Origin: an uncultured Lachnospiraceae bacterium
GTDB taxonomy: Bacteria > Bacillota > Clostridia > Lachnospirales > Lachnospiraceae
Length of the DNA stretch: 64,000 nt
Assembly (NCBI GenBank): GCA_947594855.1
Contig: CANQEL010000008.1
Location: 1 to 64,000, forward strand
Reading direction: 5' to 3'
Under the pieces are notes generated by a model. The model made no database searches, was not told where the DNA came from, and saw only the letters and a program-made list of their open reading frames with translations. Every line of letters begins with the position of its first letter. Positions within the stretch are counted from its first letter, which is position 1. The translations under genes were made by a program, and so were the position numbers. Below, piece after piece: positions 36,101 through 44,960 of the stretch.

Positions 36101-37295
36101 CTGAACCTTCACCCCAGAAAGAAGTACACCAGAATGCAGCTTCGCTCCAGAACAGCATACCGATTTTGTCACAGGCGTCGCCATAAGCAGGTGAATGGGG
36201 ATAATGGGAGCCTCTTATAAAATTAAGACCTGATTCTTTTATCATTGCAACGTCACGGTACAATGCCTCGGTCGTAACGGCGTTGGCCCAGCCCGCGTGG
36301 TCCTGATGTGCGTTAGCCCCGTCAATCCAGTAATGTTCGCCGTTTAGGAAAAATCCTTCGTCAGGAGAAAATTCATACCACCTGAAACCAAAAGTCGTAT
36401 CATACTGGTCTGCCTGGGTTCCGTTTATCATGACATTGGTATGAACCGAATACAGGTTAGGCGTTTCGGGACTCCATAATTTGGGATTTGGTATATATGC
36501 GCTAGTATCGTCAAATTCATATGTATTTTTGGCGTTAATCGTAACAGAGGGGGAATTAATGACGGCAACTTCATTTCCCGAAGAATCATATACTGTATTG
36601 ATAACATTTACAGTCTGGGCAGAGCTGCTGTCGTTTGCTATCTCGGTAAGCACTCGTACATTGGCCCGTTCTTTAGATACGTCAGGAGTCTGTACGAAAG
36701 TACCGTACCATGCTACATGTACGGGATTTGTTATAACGAGGTTTACGTCTCTGTATATTCCTCCGGTAAACATGTGGTCACCGGAGCGGGGAGCAAGGTC
36801 GGCTTTCCACAGGTTATTTACCCTTATTGCAACGACATTGCTTCCTGTACGCACATAATCTGTAATATCTATTTCAAATCCTGTATACCCGCCCTCGTGC
36901 ATACCTGCGAATTGTCCGTTTATATATACTTCAGCCGTATGGAAAACGCCTGCAAAATCTAGGGTGATATGTCTGCCGGCCCATTCATTTTTTATATCGA
37001 AAGTTTTTCTGTACCAGCCATAGCCCGTATAATGTTTTTCTTCCTGCCAGTAAGGGATACTGAAATCATGAGGAAGACCTACGTTATACCAGCTGGAATC
37101 GTTATAGTTTTCTTCCTGGGCGCCTGCCGCGTCATCACGCACGAACTTCCATTCCCTGTTAAAATTGATAGTCTGCCGCGTAAAGGCTGATACATTATCG
37201 GCAGCTTTAACTTTTGTTACACTGCTGTTTTGCATTTTAACCATAGGCATAATAAGAGCAATAATTAATAAAAATATGCTGATTTTCTTTAACAT
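33132..37295 (-). CDS. secreted multidomain glycoside hydrolase family 2 enzyme
   Basis: The protein has 1387 residues. A signal peptide (1-33) precedes the GH2 sugar-binding (40-190), Ig-like (195-300) and TIM-barrel domains (310-590), with likely acid/base E452 in VWSMGNEPFF and nucleophile E524 in NLVSEYSTHTG. Next come an invasin-like Ig domain, an F5/8-type C domain (about 740-880), an NPCBM-like domain, a FIVAR-like helical unit, and BspA-like repeats in a lysine-rich C-terminus. The substrate is probably a beta-galactoside or beta-glucuronide in plant or host glycans. AAAGGAGG precedes the ATG. It is divergent from an AraC-type regulator that probably controls it. Confidence 0.9.
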   Translation of the reverse strand: MLKKISIFLLIIALIMPMVKMQNSSVTKVKAADNVSAFTRQTINFNREWKFVRDDAAGAQEENYNDSSWYNVGLPHDFSIPYWQEEKHYTGYGWYRKTFDIKNEWAGRHITLDFAGVFHTAEVYINGQFAGMHEGGYTGFEIDITDYVRTGSNVVAIRVNNLWKADLAPRSGDHMFTGGIYRDVNLVITNPVHVAWYGTFVQTPDVSKERANVRVLTEIANDSSSAQTVNVINTVYDSSGNEVAVINSPSVTINAKNTYEFDDTSAYIPNPKLWSPETPNLYSVHTNVMINGTQADQYDTTFGFRWYEFSPDEGFFLNGEHYWIDGANAHQDHAGWANAVTTEALYRDVAMIKESGLNFIRGSHYPHSPAYGDACDKIGMLFWSEAAFWCTSFWGEGSDTGTSDDYKADGYPSTGNRATEEAFEQSCINNLSEMIRINRNHPSIIVWSMGNEPFFGDNAEKKKALISKMAGIAKELDPTRCTAIGGTQRGSFDHLPNVDIAGYNGDGADMPEYQNPGVGNLVSEYSTHTGNRPENFTCYYGSVQTDENGEPIRYPWRSGIALWCAFHHGSILSRSYGDMGYIDYYRLPLNIWYYYRYNRTGVEPESSQNGTPDRLLLDASSTTIKNDGTSDTHITVTVADKDGNWLNSEPEVTFEVTDGPGIFPTGKSITFKPGDSMRDGKAAIEFRSYYAGTTTIKAYSDTNPEIKPATITITTTGEGSVDEPAIETMYGAFMSNGGYVPNSLEEPTPYRYHRFKGCPMNSSSGLSSVVNIQDGDNTTSWTAETPGSGQWLYLEIEHGGMSLYKAKLIFNGKAYPYRIQYKSLNISEDEWITLKEYNSDTINQRPAEDSLGGTYMRYIRIEFPDVPAGEYASLAELKLYGIRADSSGYTQGIKPLSEIPNDAVTIDKDTGVITGKTTDGSECNIVYDLEKDSPGYARFQTNISFPENADVPAPVTFSVYCDDELMYEKTINGPSESCNIDISINKVKNLKITASSSAGGTAFQLKGSRLMGVYRDITRSSMDYGNGNDDSENPLSGAETILTQMCPDMDTLQPGKTLHMQVRITNKNENRISAALAAFLYRADHTPVKISLIPVSIPGKGSLASDFAIDIPENIGKLDYVKIIGWNADTLVPFTRSTVISEDGSDTSGAGLNPSGSEANLLTAIQEAMQIIYSADADKYTNESKTGYTEALIYAAGLLSSPETYSQDFDAAALKIRNAIAGLRLTPKGNSGNNAPAPGLNIPKPSSPALSKGILYKAGKYRYKVLKTTKKSANVTLYRPLSKKMKTAVIPATVKIKGIKCKVTAISDKAFANNKRLTKAVIGKNITKIGKKAFYNTKKLKKVTIKSKVIKSVAKNSFKKTGNKLKFKVPAKKAKAYRKFFKNKTLP

Positions 37296-37452
37296 TGCTT
37301 TCCTCCTTTTAAATTTGCAAGTTTTAAAGTTACGTTTTATAAAGTTATTGTAGAATTATTTGAGAGTTGTGTATATAATAATAGTTGACTAATATTTTAG
37401 AAAAATCGACATTTTGATATAAATAAACATAATTAAAAGAAGGAGATTAGAT
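37296..37452. promoter_or_regulatory. divergent promoter region between GH2 and AraC-type genes
   Basis: This 157-bp AT-rich gap must hold promoters for both genes. Candidate elements such as TATATAAT near 37372-37379 and TTGACT near 37384 are seen, but I cannot assign them with certainty. An AraC-type operator is expected here. Confidence 0.45.
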
Positions 37453-38226
37453 ATGTTCAGAAATTATTCGCTTATATCATATGGCAGGGTATATAATCCT
37501 TATAACTGGTACTATAATCCGTCTTACGTGGTGAACAGGATATATTATATAATAAGCGGTACGGCGTTTTATAAAAATAACATACCGCTTAAACCGGGAT
37601 ATCTGTATATGTTTCGGGCTTCTCCGGATTTTAAGGTGCATCAGGACAAAAATGATCCTGTAGACCATGTTTTTTTTGATTTTAGTACATATAAAGGACT
37701 TTTGAAGAGAGAATATATAGAGATAGACCTGGCTGAAGATAAAATGTTAGGATGTCTTGCCGGGCTTATAGGCGAGGAATTCAAAACGCCTGTAAAGCAG
37801 CCTGAGATAGTAAATGATTATTTTGAGATACTTTTATATTATCTTGGGGATTATCTTGAATCTGACGGAAGCTATTCGGAAGTTACTTTAGAGGCGCTTT
37901 CTATACTTCATAATACTCCGGCGTCTGAATTGTCGGTAAATCTGCTTGCATCTGAACTCAAAAGAAACATAAATCATATAATAAGATGTTTTAAAAAGGA
38001 TATCGGCGTTACTCCGAATAAGTATATAACAGAGCTTAAGGTTAATATGGCAATAGCGTATATTAAGCAGGGAATGAGCTGTTCTGAGATAGCTGAAAAA
38101 CTTGGTTTTGGTTCTATATCGGCATTTTCATATTTTTTCAGACATGCTTCCGGCAGAAATTTTTCTGAGTATAAAAAAGAAACGGGCAGGGCTGAGTATG
38201 AAAACAGCAGATATTACAATATATAG
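37453..38226 (+). CDS. AraC-family transcriptional regulator
   Basis: The protein has 257 residues. The N-terminal half is a cupin-like sensor domain (IISGTAFYKNNIPLKPGYLYMF). The C-terminal half has the two AraC helix-turn-helix units, the second with AYIKQGMSCSEIAEKLGFGS and SAFSYFFRHASGRNFSEYKK. It lies head-to-head with the GH2 gene, so it most likely senses a sugar and activates the glycosidase. AGAAGGAG precedes the ATG. Confidence 0.9.
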   Translation: MFRNYSLISYGRVYNPYNWYYNPSYVVNRIYYIISGTAFYKNNIPLKPGYLYMFRASPDFKVHQDKNDPVDHVFFDFSTYKGLLKREYIEIDLAEDKMLGCLAGLIGEEFKTPVKQPEIVNDYFEILLYYLGDYLESDGSYSEVTLEALSILHNTPASELSVNLLASELKRNINHIIRCFKKDIGVTPNKYITELKVNMAIAYIKQGMSCSEIAEKLGFGSISAFSYFFRHASGRNFSEYKKETGRAEYENSRYYNI

Positions 38227-38244
38227 AGTTGGAAAATCCATGTT

Positions 38245-38273
38245 TTGGACACAATTTTATGTTATTATATAAA
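38245..38273 (+). promoter_or_regulatory. promoter of the foldase gene
   Basis: TTGGAC (38245-38250), 17 bp, TATAAA (38268-38273), about 30 bp before the start at 38303. Confidence 0.6.
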
Positions 38274-38302
38274 AAATTAAAAAATATCAGGAGGACATTT
38301 TA

Positions 38303-39421
38303 ATGCCGGGAAAGAAGAAAGTTAGTAAAAAAAGCAATAAAAAACCGATTATATTTGCAGTTTCAGCAGTGGCAGCTGTTTTGGTTATTATAATACTGTG
38401 TTTTGTTATAGGAAGGGAAAATGAAAAAGCAAATGCTGTAGAATATGGTGTGCCGGTTGACTATGAGGCAGAAGGTTACATTAAACTTGGTAAATATAAA
38501 AATATACCGTATTCAGTTGAAGTTACAGATGAAGATGTTGCAGAAGAAATAGAATTTATTCTTGACGATGCGGAAGCATATGAAAAACTTACCGGAACGG
38601 CTAAAGAAGGCGATATGGTAAATATTAATTATACATGTACGATTGACGGAAATATTATAGATGACTATACATCCGAGGATGAATATACCACGCTTGGTGA
38701 TGAAGATTATTTTGCTGAGTTTGATGAAGAGATACCGGGAATGAATACAGGTGAAACAAAGAATATTACAGTAGAGGTACCGGAAGATTATGGCGATGAG
38801 ATTATTGACGGTAAAACAGCTCAGTTTGCCATAACGCTTAATTATATATGCGGAGATGAAATAGAACAGCAGCTTACGGATGAGTTTGTTTCAGATTATT
38901 CCGAAGGAGAGTGTGGGAGCGTGGCAGATTTTAATGATTATGTCAGGGAAACGCTTTATAATGATAATGTGGATGGTCTTGCTGATAATATATGGGAAAA
39001 AGTTCTTGAAGATACCAAAGTAAAGAAATATCACAAGGGTGAGCTTAAAAATGCAATGGATGAAACTGAGAAAAGTTACGCAAATTTTGCCGAGCTTTCA
39101 GATTATACCATTGATGAATTGCTTGAATCATTTGGAATGACGGAAGATGATATAGAAGACATAGGAAAAGATGCGGCTCTTGAAAAGATGGCTGCAAAAA
39201 CGATAGCGGTGAAAGAAAATATTACTCTTAGCGATGAAGAGTATAAGAACCTGCTTATATACTATATGGAATATGAAAATGGCGAAGAACAGAGTAAAAC
39301 ACTTGAAGAAATGGAAGCTGATTATGAAGATGGTTTTGGAGAGAATCCAAAGGATGCAATGCTTAGGGAAAATGTTAAAAACCATGTTAAGGAATGGGCG
39401 GATATAACCGGGCTTAAATAA
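38303..39421 (+). CDS. membrane-anchored trigger-factor-like FKBP peptidyl-prolyl isomerase
   Basis: The protein has 372 residues. A lysine-rich start and one membrane helix (17-37) anchor the protein outside the membrane. An FKBP domain follows (about 93-185: AKEGDMVNINYTCTIDG, EIPGMNTGETKNITVEVPEDYG), then a trigger-factor-like helical C-terminus (190-365). This resembles trigger factor without its ribosome-binding domain, moved to the cell surface. It probably helps folding of secreted proteins. It is strongly acidic. RBS AGGAGG precedes the ATG, and a two-component system follows 14 bp downstream. Confidence 0.85.
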   Translation: MPGKKKVSKKSNKKPIIFAVSAVAAVLVIIILCFVIGRENEKANAVEYGVPVDYEAEGYIKLGKYKNIPYSVEVTDEDVAEEIEFILDDAEAYEKLTGTAKEGDMVNINYTCTIDGNIIDDYTSEDEYTTLGDEDYFAEFDEEIPGMNTGETKNITVEVPEDYGDEIIDGKTAQFAITLNYICGDEIEQQLTDEFVSDYSEGECGSVADFNDYVRETLYNDNVDGLADNIWEKVLEDTKVKKYHKGELKNAMDETEKSYANFAELSDYTIDELLESFGMTEDDIEDIGKDAALEKMAAKTIAVKENITLSDEEYKNLLIYYMEYENGEEQSKTLEEMEADYEDGFGENPKDAMLRENVKNHVKEWADITGLK

Positions 39422-39435
39422 GAGGTGTTATTATT

Positions 39436-40116
39436 ATGGATAATGTAAAGATACTTGTTGTTGATGATGAACAGAGAATGAGAAAACTGGTAAGGGATTT
39501 CCTTGTAAAGAAAGATTTTATTGTGCTTGAAGCCGCCAATGGTGAAGAGGCAATAGACATATTTTTTGAAGAAAAAAATATTGGGCTTGTTATTCTTGAT
39601 ATTATGATGCCTAAAATGGACGGCTGGCAGGTCTGCCGTGAAATAAGGCAGTATTCCAAGGTTCCTATAGTAATGCTTACGGCAAAGTCCGGAGAGAGAG
39701 ATGAACTTTTAGGATTTGAACTTGGAGTAGATGAATATATTTCTAAGCCGTTTAGTCCTAAAATTCTTGTTGCGAGGGTTGAAGCGCTGTTAAGAAGAGC
39801 AAGCGTTATTGGTGATGATGTTGTTGAACTTGGCGGAATAATACTCGATAAGAGCGCCCATGAGGTAAGTATTGATGGAAAGAAGCTTGAACTCAGCTTT
39901 AAGGAGTTTGAACTTCTGGCATATTTTATAGATAATAAGGGAATTGCCCTTTCCAGGGAGAAGATTCTTAATAATGTATGGAATTATGATTATTACGGTG
40001 ATGCAAGAACAATTGACACACATGTAAAAAAACTCCGCAGTAAAATGGGTGATAAAGGCAGTTATATTAAAACGATATGGGGAATGGGCTACAAGTTTGA
40101 GGCGGAGCAGGGGTGA
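39436..40116 (+). CDS. OmpR/PhoB-family response regulator
   Basis: The protein has 226 residues. The receiver has D10/D11, phosphoacceptor D55 in LVILDIMMPKMDG and YISKPFSP; the winged helix (about 130-224) has LSFKEFELLAYFIDNKGIALSREKIL and TIDTHVKKLRSKM. It overlaps or abuts the kinase start, which follows by 5 bp. Target genes are not known; the preceding foldase gene suggests an envelope-related role. Confidence 0.93.
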   Translation: MDNVKILVVDDEQRMRKLVRDFLVKKDFIVLEAANGEEAIDIFFEEKNIGLVILDIMMPKMDGWQVCREIRQYSKVPIVMLTAKSGERDELLGFELGVDEYISKPFSPKILVARVEALLRRASVIGDDVVELGGIILDKSAHEVSIDGKKLELSFKEFELLAYFIDNKGIALSREKILNNVWNYDYYGDARTIDTHVKKLRSKMGDKGSYIKTIWGMGYKFEAEQG

Positions 40117-40121
40117 AACAT

Positions 40122-41633
40122 ATGAAACATTCCATTCGTACAAGGTTTATTATTATACTGACTGCATTTATAGTTATATTTGTAGCGGCAAATATTTTTA
40201 TGAATATCTCGCTGCTTGAGACATATTATACGCATCAGAAAAAAAATGTCCTTATTGATGTATATAATGATGTGCGGAATATGGATACTTATGCATCGGA
40301 AGAAAGTTATTATTATCTGGATAGTCTGAGCGCAAATAATGGCGTAACTCTTTATGTATTTTCCATTACAAGCGACATGATATGGAATTATTATAATTTT
40401 TCATATCCTGACGTGGATTCAGGCGGTACCGCTTTTAATATTATAAAGGACAGGCTTGATAATTATGTAAATGATTATTACGGCTGGAGTACCCTTGATA
40501 ATAGTTATCAGAAAATTGCTGGTACAGACAATTATCAGATGTATAAAATATTTGATGACAAAATAGGCTCTAATTATCTGGAGCTTTTTGGAAAGGTTGA
40601 CAGAACGACCTTTATATTCCTGCGCGCAAATTACCAGAATATTAAGGAAAGCGCAGCGGTATCAAACAAGTTTATTACGTATATAGGTATATTTGCCGTG
40701 CTTTTAGGCGCGCTTGCAATGTTTTTTATCGGAAGAGGGTTTACCAAACCCATACTTGAATTGTCTGATATTGCGGACAGGATGGCGGGACTTGATTTTG
40801 ATGCCAGGTATGAGGTAAAAACGGATGATGAAATAGGCAGGCTTGGGAAAAGCATGAATATGCTTTCGTCACAGCTTGAAAATACCATTTCGGAACTTAA
40901 AAGCGCCAATAATGAGCTGCAGTCGGATATTGAAAAGAAGATGCAGATAGATGAAATGAGACAAGAGTTTTTGTCGAATGTATCGCATGAACTTAAAACT
41001 CCGATTGCTCTTATTCAGGGCTATGCGGAAGGTCTTTCGGATGACGTTATAGACGATGCTAACGACAGAAAATTCTACTGTGACGTTATTATTGATGAGG
41101 CGCATAAAATGAACAGAATGGTAAGACGGCTGCTTGACCTTAATCAGCTTGAATTTGGTACTGATAAACCTGACATGGAACGTTTTGACGTCGTACAGGT
41201 AATCAAATCAGTTGTATCGGCTTCGGATATTATGTTTAAGCAAAAAAATGTTAATCTTGTAATGTATGAACCGCTTCCGGTGTTTGTATGGGCCGAGGAA
41301 TATCTTGTAGAAGAAGTGCTTACCAATTATGTAAGTAATGCGCTTAACCATGTAAATGATTCAGGAATTATAAGAATATATACCAGGAAGCGCGGTGATA
41401 TAGTAAGGATAAGCGTTGTTAATACAGGCGAGCATATACCGGAGGAAGAGCTTGATAAAATATGGGTTAAATTTTATAAAGTGGATAAGGCAAGAACAAG
41501 GGAATATGGAGGCAATGGAATAGGACTTTCCATTGTAAAAGCTGTTATGAATACGTTTAACAGGGAATGTGGAGTTAATAACTGTGATGACGGCGTGGAA
41601 TTCTGGTTTGAACTTGAATGTGCAAAAAACTGA
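40122..41633 (+). CDS. sensor histidine kinase with HAMP domain
   Basis: The protein has 503 residues. Two membrane segments (about 8-28 and 185-210) enclose a roughly 150-residue outer sensor domain. A HAMP domain (about 210-265), a coiled coil, HisKA with SNVSHELKTPIALIQGYAEGL (H289) and an ATPase domain with NYVSNALNHV and NGIGLSIVKAVM follow. It is paired with the regulator upstream. The start at 40122 is favoured because AGGGG lies about 9 nt upstream; a GTG at 40113 overlaps that site. Confidence 0.93.
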   Translation: MKHSIRTRFIIILTAFIVIFVAANIFMNISLLETYYTHQKKNVLIDVYNDVRNMDTYASEESYYYLDSLSANNGVTLYVFSITSDMIWNYYNFSYPDVDSGGTAFNIIKDRLDNYVNDYYGWSTLDNSYQKIAGTDNYQMYKIFDDKIGSNYLELFGKVDRTTFIFLRANYQNIKESAAVSNKFITYIGIFAVLLGALAMFFIGRGFTKPILELSDIADRMAGLDFDARYEVKTDDEIGRLGKSMNMLSSQLENTISELKSANNELQSDIEKKMQIDEMRQEFLSNVSHELKTPIALIQGYAEGLSDDVIDDANDRKFYCDVIIDEAHKMNRMVRRLLDLNQLEFGTDKPDMERFDVVQVIKSVVSASDIMFKQKNVNLVMYEPLPVFVWAEEYLVEEVLTNYVSNALNHVNDSGIIRIYTRKRGDIVRISVVNTGEHIPEEELDKIWVKFYKVDKARTREYGGNGIGLSIVKAVMNTFNRECGVNNCDDGVEFWFELECAKN

Positions 41634-41648
41634 CTTGCAGATGGGAAG

Positions 41649-41677
41649 TAGACAAACTGTCCCGGATGTGCTATGCT
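41649..41677 (+). promoter_or_regulatory. promoter of hisHF
   Basis: TAGACA (41649-41654), 17 bp, TATGCT (41672-41677), about 40 bp before hisH. Confidence 0.5.
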
Positions 41678-41715
41678 GTCTCATGGAATAAAGAAAACAG
41701 GGGCATACAGGTAAG

Positions 41716-42327
41716 ATGATAGCAATAATTGATTATGACGCAGGAAACCTTAAAAGCGTACAGAAGGCGCTCGAATATATAGGAGAAACTCCGGTAGTGA
41801 CAAGAGATGCAGACGAGATACTTTCGGCAGATAAGGTAATACTTCCGGGAGTGGGCGCTTTTGGTGATTCGATGGAAAAACTTCGCTCATATGGGCTCGT
41901 TGAAGCCATTAAACAGAGTGTCAGTGGTGGCACTCCTTTTCTTGGAATATGTCTTGGGCTTCAGCTTCTGTTTGATGAAAGCGACGAGTCGCCCGGCGTA
42001 AATGGTTTATCTGTACTTAAAGGGAAAATATGCGCAATGGACCATGACGGAATACACAAGATTCCGCATATGGGATGGAATTCATTGCATTTTCCTAAAG
42101 GTTCAAAATTATTTAAGGGAATAGACGAAGGCGCCTACGTATATTTTGTACATTCATATTATCTTAAAGCAGAGGATGAGAATATAGTAACGGCAACCAC
42201 CGAATATACCAACCATATTCACGCCGCAGTAGAATACGGCAACGTATATGCCTGTCAGTTCCACCCTGAGAAAAGCGGAGATGTGGGCCTTAGAATACTG
42301 AAAAATTTTATTTCATTAGGAGAATAA
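41716..42327 (+). CDS. hisH: HisH, glutaminase subunit of imidazole glycerol phosphate synthase
   Basis: The protein has 203 residues. The class I amidotransferase triad is visible: C79 in [12 protein letters not shown] and the His-x-Glu in CQFHPEKSG. It frees ammonia from glutamine for HisF in histidine synthesis. hisF starts 2 bp after its stop, so the two subunits are made together. The remaining his genes are not in this window. Confidence 0.95.
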   Translation: MIAIIDYDAGNLKSVQKALEYIGETPVVTRDADEILSADKVILPGVGAFGDSMEKLRSYGLVEAIKQSVSGGTPFLGICLGLQLLFDESDESPGVNGLSVLKGKICAMDHDGIHKIPHMGWNSLHFPKGSKLFKGIDEGAYVYFVHSYYLKAEDENIVTATTEYTNHIHAAVEYGNVYACQFHPEKSGDVGLRILKNFISLGE

Positions 42328-42328
42328 C

Positions 42329-43090
42329 ATGTTTACTAAAAGAATCATTCCCTGTCTTGATGTGAATGAAGGCAGAGTTGTAAAAGGTATTAATTTTGTT
42401 AATCTTAAAGATGCAGGCGACCCCGTGGAAGTCGGCAGGGCATATGGCGAATGTGGGGCAGATGAGCTTGTGTTTCTTGATATAACCGCATCCAGCGATT
42501 CAAGGGATATTAAACTCGACATGGTAAGAAAAGTTGCCGAGACGGTATTTATCCCGTTTACCGTGGGAGGCGGTATCCGTACCGTGGAGGATTTTAAGGT
42601 TATTCTCAGGGAAGGCGCGGATAAGATTGCCGTTAATACGGCGGCTATCATGAATCCTGACCTCATATCCGAAGCGGCGCTTAAATTCGGAAGCCAGTGC
42701 GTGGTAGTTGCAATTGATGCAAAAAGAAGAAAAGATGGAAGCGGATGGAACATATATAAAAACGGCGGCCGTATTGATATGGGCATAGATGCCGTGGAAT
42801 GGGCGGTAAAAGCAAATGAGCTTGGAGCCGGAGAGATACTTCTTACAAGTATGGACTGTGACGGAACAAAAGACGGCTATGATATAGAACTTACAAGAAC
42901 AGTTGCAGACAATGTAAGCATACCGGTAATTGCATCGGGAGGTGCGGGAAAGAAGGAGCATTTTCTTGAGGCTATAAATGATGGGCATGCGGATGCGGTG
43001 CTTGCGGCGTCATTATTTCATTATAAGGAGCTTGAAATAATGGAGCTTAAGCAGTATCTTCGTGACAATAATGTAAGCGTAAGGCTTTAG
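42329..43090 (+). CDS. hisF: HisF, cyclase subunit of imidazole glycerol phosphate synthase
   Basis: The protein has 253 residues, a full TIM barrel. Motifs: [16 protein letters not shown] (catalytic D11), [24 protein letters not shown] (second catalytic Asp) and [13 protein letters not shown]. It forms imidazole glycerol phosphate and AICAR from PRFAR and ammonia. It is coupled with hisH and followed 11 bp later by ung. Confidence 0.96.
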   Translation: MFTKRIIPCLDVNEGRVVKGINFVNLKDAGDPVEVGRAYGECGADELVFLDITASSDSRDIKLDMVRKVAETVFIPFTVGGGIRTVEDFKVILREGADKIAVNTAAIMNPDLISEAALKFGSQCVVVAIDAKRRKDGSGWNIYKNGGRIDMGIDAVEWAVKANELGAGEILLTSMDCDGTKDGYDIELTRTVADNVSIPVIASGGAGKKEHFLEAINDGHADAVLAASLFHYKELEIMELKQYLRDNNVSVRL

Positions 43091-43100
43091 GAGGAAAGTT

Positions 43101-43775
43101 ATGGGAGCTATAAAAAATGACTGGCTTGAGGCAATGAATCCTGAGTTTGCGAAGCCATACTATGCTTCGTTGTACAGGTTTGTAATTGATGAATATAAAA
43201 AACACATCATATATCCTCCCGCTGACGATATTTTCAATGCATTTCATTTTACGCCGCTTAGCAAAGTGAAGGTTGTAATCCTTGGACAGGACCCGTACCA
43301 TGGTCCCAACCAGGCGCATGGACTGTGCTTTTCGGTAAAAGCCGGTGTGGATATACCTCCGTCGCTTGTTAATATATATAAGGAACTTAATTCAGATTTG
43401 GGATGTTATATACCTAATAACGGTTATCTGAAAAAATGGGCGGATGAGGGAGTTTTGCTTCTCAATACTGTACTTACGGTAAGGCAGGGACTTGCCAATT
43501 CGCATAAAAATATGGGCTGGGAACAGTTTACTGATGCTGCAATACAGGCGGTAAATGCGCAGGACAGACCTGTGGTATATATGCTCTGGGGAAGACCTGC
43601 AAGGGCTAAGAAACCAATGCTTACAAATAAGAAACACCTTATACTGGAGGCGGCGCATCCGAGTCCGCTTTCGGCGTATAACGGATTTTTTGGATGCAGG
43701 CATTTCAGTAAAGCAAATGAATTTCTTAAAGCCAACGGGGAAACACCTGTTGACTGGCAGATAGATAATATTTAA
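43101..43775 (+). CDS. ung: uracil-DNA glycosylase
   Basis: The protein has 224 residues. The catalytic motif VVILGQDPYHGPNQAHGL has D64, and the second motif AAHPSPLSAYNGFFG has the conserved His. It removes uracil from DNA to start base-excision repair. AGGAGG precedes the start. It is probably co-transcribed with hisHF, an unrelated pathway. Confidence 0.96.
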   Translation: MGAIKNDWLEAMNPEFAKPYYASLYRFVIDEYKKHIIYPPADDIFNAFHFTPLSKVKVVILGQDPYHGPNQAHGLCFSVKAGVDIPPSLVNIYKELNSDLGCYIPNNGYLKKWADEGVLLLNTVLTVRQGLANSHKNMGWEQFTDAAIQAVNAQDRPVVYMLWGRPARAKKPMLTNKKHLILEAAHPSPLSAYNGFFGCRHFSKANEFLKANGETPVDWQIDNI

Positions 43776-43789
43776 TCAGGAGGTTTATT

Positions 43790-44953
43790 ATGTTTGAGAA
43801 TGAAATCAAAAAAGCACAGGAACAATTTGGCGAACTGCTGAAAAAACAGCTTATGCGTGTAGAGCAGATGAAAGCGCAGGGTGATTTTACAGATTATCAG
43901 GCGCTTGATAAGATTGTTATAGGAGTATGCGGAGGAGACGGAATAGGTCCTGCAATTACTGCACAGGCGCAGAGAGTACTTGAATATCTTCTTAAGGATG
44001 AGATAGCAAAGGGAAAAGTGGAATTTAAGGTAATAGACGGTCTGACCATTGAAAGGCGTGCTGCCGAGATGGCTGCAATTCCAAAAGAAGTACTTGCGGA
44101 ACTTAAGGAATGTGATGTAATCCTTAAAGGCCCTACAACAACACCGAGAAAAGGAGATAAGTGGCCTAATGTAGAATCTGCTAACGTGGCTATGAGAAAA
44201 GAGCTTGATTTGTTTGCAAACGTAAGACCTGTAAGAATTCCTGAGCTTGGAATTGACTGGACATTCTACCGTGAAAATACCGAGGGCGGTTATGCGGCAG
44301 GTAAAGAGGGCGTTAACGTAACTAATGACCTGGGAATAGACTTTACAATTGCGACTACGCAGGGCTGTGAAAGGATTATACGTGCGGCATTTGAATATGC
44401 AAAGGCTAATAATAAGAAACGCGTGACTGCAGTTACCAAGGCTAATATTATTAAAACAACAGACGGTAAATTCCTCGATACATTCTATGCCATTGCTAAA
44501 GAATATCCGGGAATATCAGCGGATGACTGGTACATAGATATAATGACTGCAAAGCTTTTGGATGAAATGAGGAGAAAGGATTTTGAAGTTGTTGTACTTC
44601 CTAACCTGTATGGAGATATAATTACTGATGAGGCAGCAGAGCTTCAGGGCGGCGTAGGAACTGCCGGAAGCGCTAATATCGGTAAGAAATATGCAATGTT
44701 TGAAGCCATACATGGTTCTGCTCCAAGAATGGTAGAAGAGGGCAGGGCGCAGTATGCAGACCCATGCAGCGTTATAAGGGCAGGCGCAATGCTTCTTAAC
44801 CACATAGGATATATAGAACAATCTGATAAGTTGTATGAAGCTTTGGATATATGTACGATAAAGGAGAGAAAGCTTGTTATGACAGGAAGGGATACCGGAG
44901 CAACAGGCGAAGAATTTGCCAATTATATAATGGAAACTATAGAAGGAATGTAA
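43790..44953 (+). CDS. isocitrate/isopropylmalate dehydrogenase family protein, probably isocitrate dehydrogenase
   Basis: The protein has 387 residues. It has GGDGIGPAIT, the substrate-binding RKELDLFANVRPVR, TFYRENTEGGY, and the metal-binding VVLPNLYGDIITDEAAELQGG. The arrangement fits the decarboxylating beta-hydroxyacid dehydrogenases. ENTEGGY and absence of leu genes nearby favour isocitrate dehydrogenase, likely NAD-dependent, but the neighbouring family of isopropylmalate dehydrogenases cannot be fully excluded. An N-terminal extension of about 40 residues is helical. AGGAGG precedes the ATG. Confidence 0.85.
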   Translation: MFENEIKKAQEQFGELLKKQLMRVEQMKAQGDFTDYQALDKIVIGVCGGDGIGPAITAQAQRVLEYLLKDEIAKGKVEFKVIDGLTIERRAAEMAAIPKEVLAELKECDVILKGPTTTPRKGDKWPNVESANVAMRKELDLFANVRPVRIPELGIDWTFYRENTEGGYAAGKEGVNVTNDLGIDFTIATTQGCERIIRAAFEYAKANNKKRVTAVTKANIIKTTDGKFLDTFYAIAKEYPGISADDWYIDIMTAKLLDEMRRKDFEVVVLPNLYGDIITDEAAELQGGVGTAGSANIGKKYAMFEAIHGSAPRMVEEGRAQYADPCSVIRAGAMLLNHIGYIEQSDKLYEALDICTIKERKLVMTGRDTGATGEEFANYIMETIEGM

Positions 44954-44960
44954 TGTTGAA

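Noticed and set aside
33896-37190. Several plus-strand open frames opposite the GH2 gene
   Set aside because: The minus-strand frame is continuous over 1387 codons with recognisable domains.
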